Of a stretch of 64,000 nucleotides of DNA, positions 46,901 to 57,828 are shown one piece after another; positions within the stretch are counted from its first letter, which is position 1, and each line of letters begins with the position of its first letter. This DNA is from Pleurostoma richardsiae (lineage: Eukaryota > Ascomycota > Sordariomycetes > Calosphaeriales > Pleurostomataceae): contig JANBVO010000018.1 in NCBI GenBank assembly GCA_030052745.1, positions 186,001 to 250,000 of the forward strand, in the 5' to 3' direction. Below the pieces are notes generated by a model. The model did no database searches and was not told the DNA's origin. It saw only the letters and a program-made list of their open reading frames with translations. Position numbers and translations under genes: made by a program.

Positions 46901-47306
46901 GATCGACCTTTTCTGGGTACCCGACGACCACCGTGGTGTTGTACTTCAAAGCAGTCGTGCGAGCCCACAACGAGCTGATGCCGGAGCCTGACGGCTCGAG
47001 AAACGGCGAAATTTGCTGCAGAGATTCGAAGTTGTAGCCTTGAGTGAAGAGGTTAGCCACGGCCGGGCGGACTGACATTTCTTACAGTGCTGCCATGGTC
47101 GCTGCCCAACGAGGCACAGATGTAGTGAAGGTCGGTTAAAGCAGCAAGGACAGGCACGTACCAGTAAAAGCCAACTCTGGCAAGACGAGGAGATCCAGGT
47201 CGTCCAGGTCCTCCGGTTTTACCTTATTCAGGACGGCATCGGCGCGGTTGAGGTTGTTGTCGATGTCGCCAACCAAGGGCGCAAATTGCAGGCAGCCGAT
47301 CCTCAT
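43986..47306 (-). CDS. NTA1: Nta1-type protein N-terminal amidase with long disordered tail
   Basis: Three exons, 47306-47162, 47038-46712 and 46645-43986, with introns of 123 and 66 nt; 1,043 residues against about 460 in yeast Nta1. Residues 1-320 form the carbon-nitrogen hydrolase fold with the catalytic triad E44 (LPELAFTGYNF), K124 (NYRKSFLYQ) and C158 (GICMDLKFV). The first and last motifs are completed across splice junctions. Nta1 deamidates N-terminal Asn and Gln to Asp and Glu, feeding the Arg/N-degron pathway. About 700 residues of Pro/Ser/Arg-rich disordered sequence follow. They include a 12-residue motif RPxSPKSRNASR repeated twice and a Cys/His cluster CPVHRCRHNH near 44519-44552. 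Intron 1 uses an AAG acceptor. Start 47306 matches the family's MRIGCLQFAP beginning. Confidence 0.9.
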
Positions 47307-49782
47307 CGTGATTCCCCAGCCGTGTCTCGCAAAGACTCCTCTCGAGACAACCACGGACCCGCGGCCCCGCGTATATCCCCAGATATACTGGTTGGATATG
47401 TCTTCGACTGTGTCGAGGCCACTTCGACGGAAAAGTGCCTTAGCACGATATTAGAGTTTGGGAAAGGTTCCAAGATATTATGGTGTGGAAGAGGAGAGAG
47501 AGCCAAAGATAGCAGAGCGCGCTGGGCTACAGTATTGGGGGGTAGGCTCTCCATATTTGCGGGAGGCGGAGGGAGCAAGCAGAGCAAGCCGCCCCTCGGC
47601 AGCGAGGGGCTCATCCAAGCACGCACCACACACGCACGCACGCACGCACGCACTGCACTCGAGGTGGGAGACGGCACGTCCTCCTGCTCTGCGCCTGTCA
47701 TGCCTTGAAGCGCACGGCATCCACACTGCAGCGATGGGCACTTTCGGTACGTACCGCTGTTGCTGCTCAGAGTAGGCTCTTGGCAGACCAACAGCGTGGC
47801 CAGATTTAGCGCTCAGGCTTGACAAGGACCCTGGCCCGCGAATCACATCGCCAGATGGGCAATCTTAGGCACAGGGATCAGAGCCACCCCAGCAGCTGCG
47901 GACTGATCAAATCAAGTGGCAGAGAGGTGCCGCTGGTGTCTCGCTCCGTGTCTTGGGCGCGCCAGCGAGAGTGCTCGTAGGGGTTCCTTGCTCGGGAGAG
48001 ACGGGTCGAGGCTGGCGGTCCGGCGGGGCGTCGCGCGCTTCTGCAGCAAAAAGAGGGGGCATCACAGCTGGAGGACTCGGGATGACTTCACTCCTCCTCC
48101 GGATGCAAAGCGGCAGGAAGCGCCAACGCCCCAAGATTGCCCTTTACAATCTACGCTGAACCAAGGGTGGAAGCCACGTTTATTGTTCGCGACATGCCTA
48201 AGTACCTGCCTATGAAAGGTAAGCAGATGGGGAGTCTCCCTGCAGCCCATCTTCATCCCGACACTCGACACAAGTACGCCAACTCGACGACTCGTTGCTG
48301 GTTATGACGGACCTTCCTTTCCGGGTTCCGAAGTCAACCATTCCTCTCTATGCGCAGTATCCGGTGGGTAAGCCCCTCAGTACGCCGCTCAGATGGAGTC
48401 TTTTTCCTGAGAAAAGCCCGAAAGTGAGCGCTTAATGCCCCCCTGATGATGCCCCAGCGACCTCGAAGGCCACTCTGCTGTGGGGGATGTGCATGGAACA
48501 GCGAATGTGACCCCCTGATACGTGTTATTGGCCCACTGTACCGTTCTCTTGGGAGCTATTGACGAATGAAACGGAGGCGGGTGGCCTGAGGTCGACTTCC
48601 TTGCACTGTTGGTGTGCGCCGTTTATCACGAGGGACTCAATGCAATCCCTTTGAAAGCTGCAAGACAGGGAAGCACCGCATGGCGCAGACCAACCGAGTC
48701 CTTGTGTGCGTGACCGCTCTTTCACATACCCTACTCTGGCATGCAGGCACTGCGTCTATCATTCGTTGCTCTCGCCGGATGAGGCGCCTCACCTTGTCGC
48801 TCCTCCTTGTTTCTGCCGCCGTGTCGCTTCTGTGGCTTGGTCCCACCCCTGACAAAGTCGCCTGCCGTTCCCCTTCTGCCAGCAAGTGGATAGCGCTCTC
48901 CAGCCCCGGGCAGCTTCCGAACGGGCTCTTCCTTTCAGAAGGCCCATAGACTGAAGTAGAACCCGTAGAACTCTCGAATCATTGTGACCAACTGATGCAT
49001 CTTGGCCCTAATGCTGGCGCATCTGGCGCCTAGGGGTCGGACAAACGCGCTTCCCAGGCTCGCAGGTAGGGCAAGCCAAGCAATATCATGTCATTATTAG
49101 GCGCCAATTGCCTGAACTATCCTCCATCGGCACGCAATGCCGAGGGCCGAATGCCGTGAACTCAAGAAGTTGGCTTGACTCCTCATGGGCTCCATGTGGC
49201 CCATGTCTGTTGCGATCCCCGGAGGGAGGAGCCATCTTTAATGCAGTGAGAACCAATGGCTGCCAGAGCTCGCCGGTGGCTCGTATGTATGAGATGCCAG
49301 CTCACAAGATAGGATCGAGGAAACATATTCCTGGTCTTAACCGAAGTGTGCCGCTCATGGTCCCGCCCGCCTCAAGTTGAACTCCATATTGCCGTGCTCG
49401 GTAAACACTACGTTGGAACGCCGCCACTCGCATAAACTGTTCTCCATCCATGAACCTCGAAATGAACTATTCTCTCCATACATTAGAGACAAGACAGACC
49501 TACCCATCTTATACAGTCTGGCATCCTAGCAATCTGGTAGACTGGGTAAACCAGGATAGGGATATGTGAGACGGGAATCTGGTAGTGGAGTGGTTAAGTA
49601 GACAAAGCGGTTGTGAAATTCAAGATGTAGTACATCAACTGTCAACACAGCCTTAGGTAGCTAGCTAGGTGTCTACCTGACTGCTCTGTGTCCTGTCGTT
49701 GCTGACGAACAAGATCGACATGTAAGTCGTGTCTATTATCAGCCAGGCCATGCTTTTTAGGTCAACACATTTTCCTGTTCAC
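47307..49782. other. Long intergenic region
   Basis: About 2.5 kb between two minus-strand genes. It contains the amidase promoter, a CACG tetranucleotide repeat at 47631-47653 and otherwise no recognisable gene. Several overlapping frames of up to 160 codons lack any protein signature. Confidence 0.45.
47631..47653. repeat. (CACG)n tetranucleotide microsatellite
   Basis: Five perfect CACG units plus CAC, located about 325 bp upstream of the amidase start codon. Confidence 0.9.
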
Positions 49783-50761
49783 TCACCCGCACATGCATGG
49801 CGTAACAGAATTAGGTCCAGCATCCGGCAGACTGATCGACTCGTTGATGTCCTCCCAGCCAAAGTATGCAACTCTGTCTCTTTCCGAGCTTCAGATACGT
49901 TAGCTGGGTTCTTGGCATGGTGATGGAAAGGGTCATCAACTTGGTACGTACTTCACGATAGACATTACGGCAGAATCCTTGAGTGGGCTGTAGCCCCACG
50001 AGATATACCAAGTTCTGTTTGTTCCGCAAGGCTGATTGAACCAGCTGTACGTGTTGAGATCTGTTCCCAGCGGCGCGGTGACGGCAAACACGCAGTCCTC
50101 GGTGGTCCCAGTGTTGTCGATGACCATGAACTGCATGACGATTTCATCCTGCTCCGTGCGAAAGTCTAGAATGGATGTCAGAAAGCCCTCTGCTAAATAT
50201 GGACTTGAGGATAGTTCTACATCGCCAGACATTAGCGACACTGTAAGTCTCGTTGCTACCATCATCGGCCTCCTTCACGTCCCGGAAACGCGCCCTTGGA
50301 GGAGGATCTTCAGCCCTGCGCGAGTAGTTTCCGATCGGGAAAGCCGAAGATTCCCTATCTCGCCAGGTGTTTCCGGTATTGATGTCGTCACGGTTGTAGG
50401 CGAAGAAGGCCCATCGATGTCTGACCACGTCGGTCACGACGATAGTGATGAAATCCCTTTGATCCCAGCCGCCGTTTATGCGATATAAGCCCGGGCTCGA
50501 CAGGGGACCGTCGTCACACTGGACGTCCTCGAACGAGGTGTTAGATGCCGGCATGCCGTCACCAGCCTCGATGGTGAAGGTGCAGTTCCTAGTAAAGTAA
50601 TACTCCCAGGTTTCGTCGTTCTCGGAGACGATGAAGCTATATCTGCACGAGCTCTCATCGGGGCAATCCTGGGTAAACATCGAGAGGCCCCACAAGGAAA
50701 CGGGTTTCGCCACTGCAGACAAGGAGCCGAAGCTGATCAAGAACAAAAGTGGCCAAATCAT
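49783..50761 (-). CDS. Small secreted protein of unknown function
   Basis: Three exons, 50761-50221, 50165-49952 and 49888-49783, with introns of 55 and 63 nt; 286 residues. A clear signal peptide (MIWPLLFLISFGSLSAVA) is followed by a cysteine-containing ectodomain with features such as CPDESSCRYSFIV, NCTFTIEAGDG, VQCDDGPLSSPGLYRINGGW, DCVFAVTAPLG and FNQPCGTNRTWYISWGYSP. Several Asn-x-Ser/Thr sites are present and there is no membrane segment or GPI tail. The segments on either side of each intron read as one continuous beta-rich domain, and the C-terminus is PNSVTPCMCG. Intron 2 ends in AAG with a good GCTAAC branch point. The fold is not recognised. It could be an apoplastic or effector-like protein, but that is only inferred from secretion and cysteines. 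Confidence 0.75.
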
Positions 50762-53567
50762 GTTTGCTGATGTATGATTCAGGCTGTAGGTTGAGCACGC
50801 GAGGAGGATAAGGACTCCTGGATTGCCAGTGATGTTGATACATTCAGATTAACTCCAGACCGGCGAGGCATCCCTTAGTTTTATACCTGGATTTCGAGAT
50901 TCCAAGCAGGGCTGCTCATGAGAGATGCTAGAAGTGCGAAAAAGGTGAGGCAATCCATGCCGGACTCCACGAGCCATCTGCGTACGGCCGTTCTCTGGTT
51001 CCGTGAACGCAAGTTTCCGTAGCATATCTCCACCCCATCAGGCAAGATGCCTCATCTGAGGAGGATTCTTTCCTCGTGTCCAAGGTCTCACCGAGGCATT
51101 CCCGTAGACATCTGAGCGAAGCACGGAGCAAACATCTAGGAGGCGCAGGTCAGGAAACGAACGGTCGCTCGGTCTGTGAGCCCTCGAGGACTCGACTAGA
51201 TGACGACAACTAGCAACCGGTGATCCGATACTAAACATAGAACCATCGTGGAAAATGCCTCGCCTTGTTTGATTCATCGGTCTTAAGCATACGAATGAAG
51301 GCAGACCAGCTATACCGTGCACTTGGAACGAACGAGCAATGCCGGTCAGTAGAAAACAAGCATCTTCCAGCGGCTCCGCGGTAGATTTACCCTTACGAGA
51401 GAAGAATTGGCAGCTGACCGAGCTTCTCGCTTCGCGTAACTGCAGAATACCTTGTGAAATGACATTCACAGGCACCGCATATGCATCGCAGGCTAGCTCA
51501 CATCGTCGCACAGAAAATACATTACACAGAGATGAGGCAAACCGGATGGTTTACGCGTCCTAGGCCTGACCGTAAACAAACAGATGCCGGACTAGTCTCG
51601 CCTGGCTACTTCACGCCACCGGTGCAGCTTCCGCCGGTTCTTGCAACAGGGTTTGTCCTTCAAAGATACACCGCCCGCTACACCGTCCGCAGGCTCTAAG
51701 CGTATACTGAAAGCGGTTTGCTACAACCTCATTGTTGTGCTCCTTAAACTCGGACCGAGACAGCGGCAAATATGAGATGCACCAAAGCCGACCTATCCGG
51801 CGTCAGCATGATCGGCCATTCTGACGGCATTGTCTATACGCTCTAGTTGGCAGGAAACCAGCGAACAGAGCGAGCAAGAAGATCGACATGAAACAGCTGC
51901 CCATACCAACTGACGTTGCCAGGGTTGGACAGTTTACCGGAGGATCTTATCCAGTGAGGTCATAGAAAGGGAGACAATCGGCTCCGAAGACTGGCCTGAG
52001 GAGCGGCCGGCACACAAGGGGAAGCGCGAAGAAGCTCGGGCTAGCCACTCATCGATGGACTGCCTGCTTTCCAGGGCACGGAAGACAGAATATATGATTG
52101 CTCTCGACCTTCGGCGGGGTGGAGAGCATGTCGCACCTCAGTCAAAAAGGACAAGAGGCCGGGTCCGCGTGAGATAGCCTTTATTGGACCACGACATCGA
52201 CCCGCATCCTCTGGATTCACGTGCGGGTCAATATATTTAGACCGGCGGGAGGCCTAGCGTGCTGCAGGCCTCATCACATCGGATAGAAGACGATGTGAGA
52301 AGACCATCTCGGGCTGATAGCCGCCCACGCGGCAAGCGGACCCGAGAGAAGCTTTCCGGCACACGCGAGGACCATTCCACCAACCTCCCTCTCCGGGCAA
52401 CGAAGGCACATCGCACGAGAAATAGCAGAGGCTGTTCTTGTGCTCGAACATCCTCGAACTGAGCCACAGAAAAGATGGTGCCTTTGCGTCCTCCGTTCTG
52501 TGAGGCACAGCTGCTGCAGAACTTCTGCTGTGCGAGGTGAGTTGGCGACAGATGACAGGTCCGACGTCTCCAGCCAGCAGGCGGCCGTTTTCCCGGCCAC
52601 AGCATACATACCTCCCTCCCTCCTCCCCCCAGGCCTAGGGCCACTCGCCGTTGACCGCATCTCTTGTGTCTTCGCCCAAGGTCACGCTCTGCAGCACTTG
52701 AGCAGGCGAGGTACTTGCGGAGCGGGAAGCGAGATTGGGAGGGAGTCGTCGAGTGAGATTGGAGTATCTTGAAGCAGCGACGTTTTCCCGCGCCCAGCCG
52801 TCGATGATTGGCCAAGGCGCGGAAAGAAGCAGGCCGGGTCCGTGGCCGGCGTCTGCGGAGGCCAATCGTGTCTGCCATCGTCGTTCTCGTCTCCGCAAAT
52901 CATCAAGGGTCTTGCGGCATCCCTGCAAGCCACCGAGAGACTCCTCCCTGTCTCTCAGATCCTACACCCACTCACGGCGCTTGCATCTTGCTTCCCCGAC
53001 CTCCTCCTCTCTAAGCTTCTCCTCTTCTGACCCCCCTCTTCGCGCCTTTGCTCCCACCACTTCGCGATTACGCCGCATGCTAGCCGGCGAGCGTGCCTCT
53101 TCATTGGCCACTGCCTCAAAAAAGCTTTCTGCAGTAGCGCAGCATCAGTGCTGTGTACTATTCTCAGACAACCGCCTTGCCTCTGTCGGGCATGTTCGTC
53201 CGCCTCGGGAGCAGCGATGCATGCCCGGACGCAGAGGCACCTGGGCGCTCGGTGGTTTCTGCTGAAAGTTGCCAGGCGCCTGACTTGGTTTGGGTGAGTC
53301 CAGCTGGTACGTGCGGCTGCAATATATGATGGAAACACCCTCGAGGGACACATCGTATGTTGTCTGTTGCTTCCTGCCTACTACCGTTTCATTTCTCATC
53401 TTGGATCTTTGAAAGTTCAAGATCTCTTTGTCGCCTTCGGCACTCTGGCCTAGTGTTGAGGACGGATGCCATGTCTGCCCTGCCAGGGAGATAGTATCGT
53501 CCTTTGCTCCTCTCCTATTCTCCGCCCTCTCACCTCCCGAGCATAATACTCCTCCCGAACCTTCAGC
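50762..53567. other. Long divergent intergenic region
   Basis: About 2.8 kb between the divergent small secreted protein gene (-) and paralogue C (+). The right 150 bases are C/T-rich with CTCCCGA-type leaders before ATG 53568. Frames of up to about 210 codons on both strands around 52.2-53.3 kb overlap each other, are Arg/Ser/Pro-rich and lack starts or domains, so none is called. Confidence 0.45.
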
Positions 53568-55499
53568 ATGCCTCCTCTTATGCCTCGGTGGGCTGTGCCC
53601 GTCGTGTACCTGCTCTCCAGCGTGTTCGCCTTGGAGGTGACGCCAGGCTCGGAATGTGCCTCCGTTTGCCTGAACCAGCCGGACAGCGATGCCAGTGATC
53701 CCAAGTCTTCGTGGACCAATTCGACCGATATTGTGTGCGAGAACGTGGACTATTTCTCGTCCTCAACAGGCGAGAAGTACAAAAGCTGTGTCGAGTGTCT
53801 CCAGACGAGCGATGCTGTCAGCGGCAGCGAAAATGATCTCTCATGGTTCCTGTGTAAGAATGAGACTGCGGCAGAACTAAACTGTCCGAACAAGCATGCT
53901 GACAGAGAGTGTCAGATAATTTGCGGTTTGCAGTCAGCGTGTGCTTGTTCGACTTTCCTGGCCACACTAAGAACACATCGACTCCGTGTGACATCGACTA
54001 CGCCTGCCAGCCGCTCCAAGGCGCCCTCGAGTCGGGTGATCTCGACCCTGCCAACGTCACCGAGTTCCAGTACTGTTCTGTGAACGGGGGCGCTTTCGGC
54101 GGCGAGGCCGTCACCAATTGCGTGCAGTGCATGCAAGCAAGCAGTGGCCAGACCTACTTGTCCAACTGTGTGTATCCCGCCCTGGCCCAGTCTCTTCTGG
54201 CAATCATTCTAACATCTACCAGTCCTTGTTGCCCTGCAGGCTGGATGCCAACAGAAACCAGCTCCTGGGCTCTTGCTTGGCCTGGACGGATCCCTCTTCT
54301 CAAACACCCTTGTGAACAGTACCAATGCTCCCGTGAATCAGACTGCAACAGCGAGCCAAACTGAAAAGAAGTCCTCCGTCATGACCGTCGGCACCATCGT
54401 TGGCATTGCTGTGGGTGCGGGACTACTGCTCCTCGGCGGCATTGCTCTGTTTATCGTTTACTGGCGTCGGCAGAAGAAGCTAGCTAGGGGCAATGCTGAT
54501 CGTGACGACCTCGGGGACAAAGGAAGCCACAGCTCCGTCACGGTGCTGACCCTTCCCACCGCCCGCACCATCATCAGCTCTCGCAACACCCCGACCAACT
54601 TCACCATGGACTACAAGTCGGAACCGCAGGTGCAGGATTACGAGATGCGAGAAAACAACACGAATAGGGACTATCTTAGCAACTCCGAGTACTACGACGA
54701 GATGGAGGGCAAGTCTCGCGGCAGGCCGCTCAAGAACCTCGACGAGTCGCCTGACACGCTCACCCGGCCGGTTGTTAGCGACAGTGCCCTGCCGACGCAC
54801 CCGGCCTACCTCCCGCGGTCATTCCTCCCTGTCAGCCGCACCCCGTCACCCAACGCCACCCCGCTGCCGAAGGCGAGTCCCAAGGGCAGCATCACCAGCA
54901 CACGAAGCAACCAGGCGCCTCCCCCCTATGCTATCCAGACGTACCTCAAATCCTCAGAGCACGTCAAGTTCCCGCCACCACCACCCGGCGCGCCCCCACC
55001 CTTGTCGGGCGGCTCCGGCACCTCCTCACGGTCTCGGACTGGCCTCGAACCGCCAGGACCGCCGTCCACTGCCAGCTCGGCGCGACAAACCCCTTCACCG
55101 CCCCTGCTGAGCAATCCCCCCTCGCGGCAGCAATCACGCCACACACCCGACACCACCACCACCTCCCCCCCGCCGCCTCCTCCGCCCCGCGGCCACTCCC
55201 CCCGCGTGCCGTCGCTGGTCCTGCCGTCCGTCCCGCGGATACGCGTGCCGAAGAAGTACTCCCCGCCGACGATCAACGTGCAGGAGGCCACGCCGATCGA
55301 GGGGCCCGGCGGCGGCGGGGGCAAGATCGACATCACCGGCCCGCTGGCCTTCCCCGAGGAGTACCGCCGCAGGCAGCTGCAGAGGCAGCAGCTGCTGCAG
55401 CAAGAGCTGGGTGACGACGAGATAATAGAGACGCGAGTCCAGCCGCTTCGGGACGGGGAGATGCCGATCCCGAGCGGGAAGAGCTACCTGTACGGATAG
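53568..55499 (+). CDS. Cys-rich single-pass membrane protein, paralogue C
   Basis: Three exons, 53568-53853, 53916-54167 and 54223-55499, with introns of 62 and 55 nt; 604 residues, the longest of the three. Exon 2 is 252 nt, exactly as in paralogue A, with both introns at equivalent codons. A signal peptide (WAVPVVYLLSSVFA) leads into the ectodomain: ECASVC, DIVC, CVEC, WFLYNLRF, TPCDI, ACQPL, CVQC and LQAGCQQKP. One membrane segment lies at about 233-259 (VGTIVGIAVGAGLLLLGGIA), followed by YWRRQKK. The cytosolic tail of about 345 residues contains several polyproline runs (PPPPPGAPPP, PPPPPPPRG), which could bind SH3, WW or EVH1 domains. It also holds a Gln-rich stretch (RQLQRQQLLQQELG) and ends SGKSYLYG. 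The tail shows little similarity to those of A and B. Confidence 0.86.
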
Positions 55500-55775
55500 A
55501 AGACACATAAGTGATCACTCTCTTTCATGATAATGGTTAATGGGGGGTATGTAACTTGGCGCTCAGGGCTTGTCGTCTTTATCGCTCTTGGGAAGGCGGG
55601 TTCTCTTTCTGGGAGCTGGAAAACAACAGGCGGGAAAGTCCTGGAAACTGGGCTGATCTCGACGCCATTGCCTGGTATAACACACAGATATATAGCAGTC
55701 ACCAAATATGAATTGGTCATGGCATTTATTGTGTATCTCTATTTCTGCACTTCTGAGCTGGGAACACTACATCCC

Positions 55776-56999
55776 TCAGCCAAGACGGTGTCCGCGCCCA
55801 CGAGTCTTCCATGAATCCGGCAACGGCCCACTGCCCGCGACACCCGTGCTCCTGCCTGAACTCGCTCCCGCGTTGTTGCGGATGGCAGTTCCATAATCTC
55901 TCTGGAAAACTCTCGGCGTGCTCACCAGCCGCGACAAAAAGCCAGGAGTCGGAATCAGGTTCGGACCGCCGCCAAACTCCGGGTAGATGCGGGTCAAGAA
56001 GTCGTACAGGTGCGCTGCGACCAGGCCGGTCAGCTGGACCTGGAAGGCGTAAGGGCCCTGCATGAGCAGCGTGACGAGGAGCATGCAATAGGGGATGAGC
56101 TGGGCCGGCACGGTGAACAAGAAAAAGCCGGCCTTCACGCCGCGCTGGTCTTGGGTGGCCGTGTAGCAGAGTGCCAGGATGAGGGGACGCAGGAACCAGC
56201 CTACTCCAAGCAAGGTATCACAAAGGATCTATACGTTGTCAGCAGCTTGCTCCGCGCAGAAGAAACCATGGCAGAGGCAACTGATGGATAAAGAGATGTA
56301 GGGAGCTAGAAACCACCCGAGCAAACAGAGCAGATCGCCCGAGTCATCCATATAGACATCCCACCATTCCCACACCGCAACCGGCCCTTTTATATTTTGC
56401 GAATGACGGACCGGCCGAAGTGCAGGGGTAATCTTCCTCAATTCCAGGAACCGTGATAGAAGTAGAGCAGTTTCACTATCCGGGCAGATATTTGAGGTAT
56501 ATTGGAGGGGAACAGGCAAAATCAAAGGCGCGAACGAAGTGATGGAGAATGTGACTTACGATGATCACTATTCCCACGAACATCAGATACCATAGGAGGT
56601 CCTCTTTCCGAGTAAACTTGGGGTGGCCATTCTCCAGCTGGCTCAAATACTGGAAGACTAGAGAAAGAGGTTAGCGCGCAAGAAAGAAGGGGCATGACAG
56701 GCCGCTCGTACCGAAGTATGTGTCCATGATAATCCCCAGCCCGGGGTCTGTGAGGAAGAAGGCTGTGACGGGTCGCCATATTTCGGGCGGTATCGTCAGC
56801 AGTCGCGAGTGGTGAAACCAGAACCACTGGCCCGGCAGCACGCCCATGTAGATCCCAATCGAGGAGGCAAGAATAGCTGTGGAAAACGTTCTGGGGGTAA
56901 AAAGTCAGCGTTATGTCGACAGCACATAGGAGCATAGAAAGTGCATGCATACCTCGCAATGGCCGGCGCGCGCCAGTAGGCATCCATGAGCTCCGCCAT
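55776..56999 (-). CDS. Derlin family ER protein (Der1/Dfm1-like)
   Basis: Four exons, 56999-56953, 56890-56712, 56657-56560 and 56228-55776, with introns of 62, 54 and 331 nt; 258 residues. The N-terminus MAELMDAYWRAPAIARTF and PPEIWRPVT, with the conserved W54-R55, are derlin signatures. The middle segment DLLWYLMFVGIV joins ILCDTLLGVGWFLRPLILAL across the long third intron, with no gap relative to the family. AHLYDFLTRIYPEFGGG ends the rhomboid-like core. Derlins are catalytically inactive rhomboids of the ER membrane. They form the retrotranslocation channel with Hrd1 (Der1) or extract membrane substrates with Cdc48 (Dfm1). I see no C-terminal Cdc48-binding SHP box in the short basic tail, which favours a Der1-like role, weakly. 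It is divergent from ARG7. Confidence 0.93.
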
Positions 57000-57828
57000 C
57001 TTGGTGCTGTGGGTTTTGCGCTGCGAACTTCGCGCTATGATGGGGTAAGAGTGACGCTGCGGAAGTAAACGCAAAAGATGCGAACAGGAGGAACTTGATC
57101 GGATCAGGCTCTCGGACTCAAAAAGGCAGGGAAAAGGAGAGAATGCTGAAGGCAGCTGAGAGGTGACGATACTGCCGTCCCTCTTTGGTGAATCGTGTTC
57201 TTTTACCTAAGCTTGGAGGAAGAGAAGAGAAAGGAAGAAATTATTGCGGCGCAGAGCTTCGAGGTGTTTCTTGGCTGTGGCTGGAGGCGGGGCCACAGCC
57301 AAAGCTTGAGCCACACCAACTAAAGGTGTGGCTGTTGGCTCGACACACTTTTGGTCTCTGAAGGAGCTGACCGTCAAAGTTGAGGCACTGCCTTCTCTTT
57401 CCCTGTGCCTTACCTGACAACAGGTTCGAGCAGGACCAAGACAGACAAGGTACCTAGCCCGCTTGCAGCCTGTGAAAGAAGGAGCGTAGATCTGCCGGAA
57501 CTCGTGATGAAGTGCGCAGTCCAGCAGAGTGTTTGGAAGAAGAGGAAAGGAAAAGAATTTGGACATGCAACAGACCAGAGAAAAATTTAAAGCTCACACC
57601 AACTCCGATCGACCCAATGAGAGGGTCCAATTCGGCCAAGCTCCGCCAGAAACGACAGGGCCTCCGATATCAGAGACGATCGGCTCAGCGACGGGACTCA
57701 CTTGTCAATGAGTGAGTCAGTGTTGGCGGCGGCATAGCACTATATCAAGAGGCTGCAGACCGCTTCAATTCGAGCAGGCCGCGCTCCTCCAGCCTGCCTT
57801 GTACTCGGGATTGTGCTATTCTCACACA
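57000..57828. promoter_or_regulatory. Shared divergent promoter of the derlin and ARG7 genes
   Basis: A gap of 829 bp between the two start codons, with no other gene. It contains a Gcn4/CPC1 site at 57713-57719, close to ARG7. Confidence 0.55.
57713..57719 (+). promoter_or_regulatory. CPC1/Gcn4-type element upstream of ARG7
   Basis: TGAGTCA, an optimal Gcn4-family heptamer, lies 110 bp upstream of the ARG7 ATG. This is nearly the same distance as the site in front of HIS3. The match is to the established general amino-acid control element. Occupancy is inferred. Confidence 0.7.

Noticed and set aside
52237-53265. Arg/Ser/Pro-rich frames on both strands upstream of paralogue C
   Set aside because: They overlap each other head to head and show no start context, signal peptide or domain. 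They are more likely GC-rich promoter or leader sequence.
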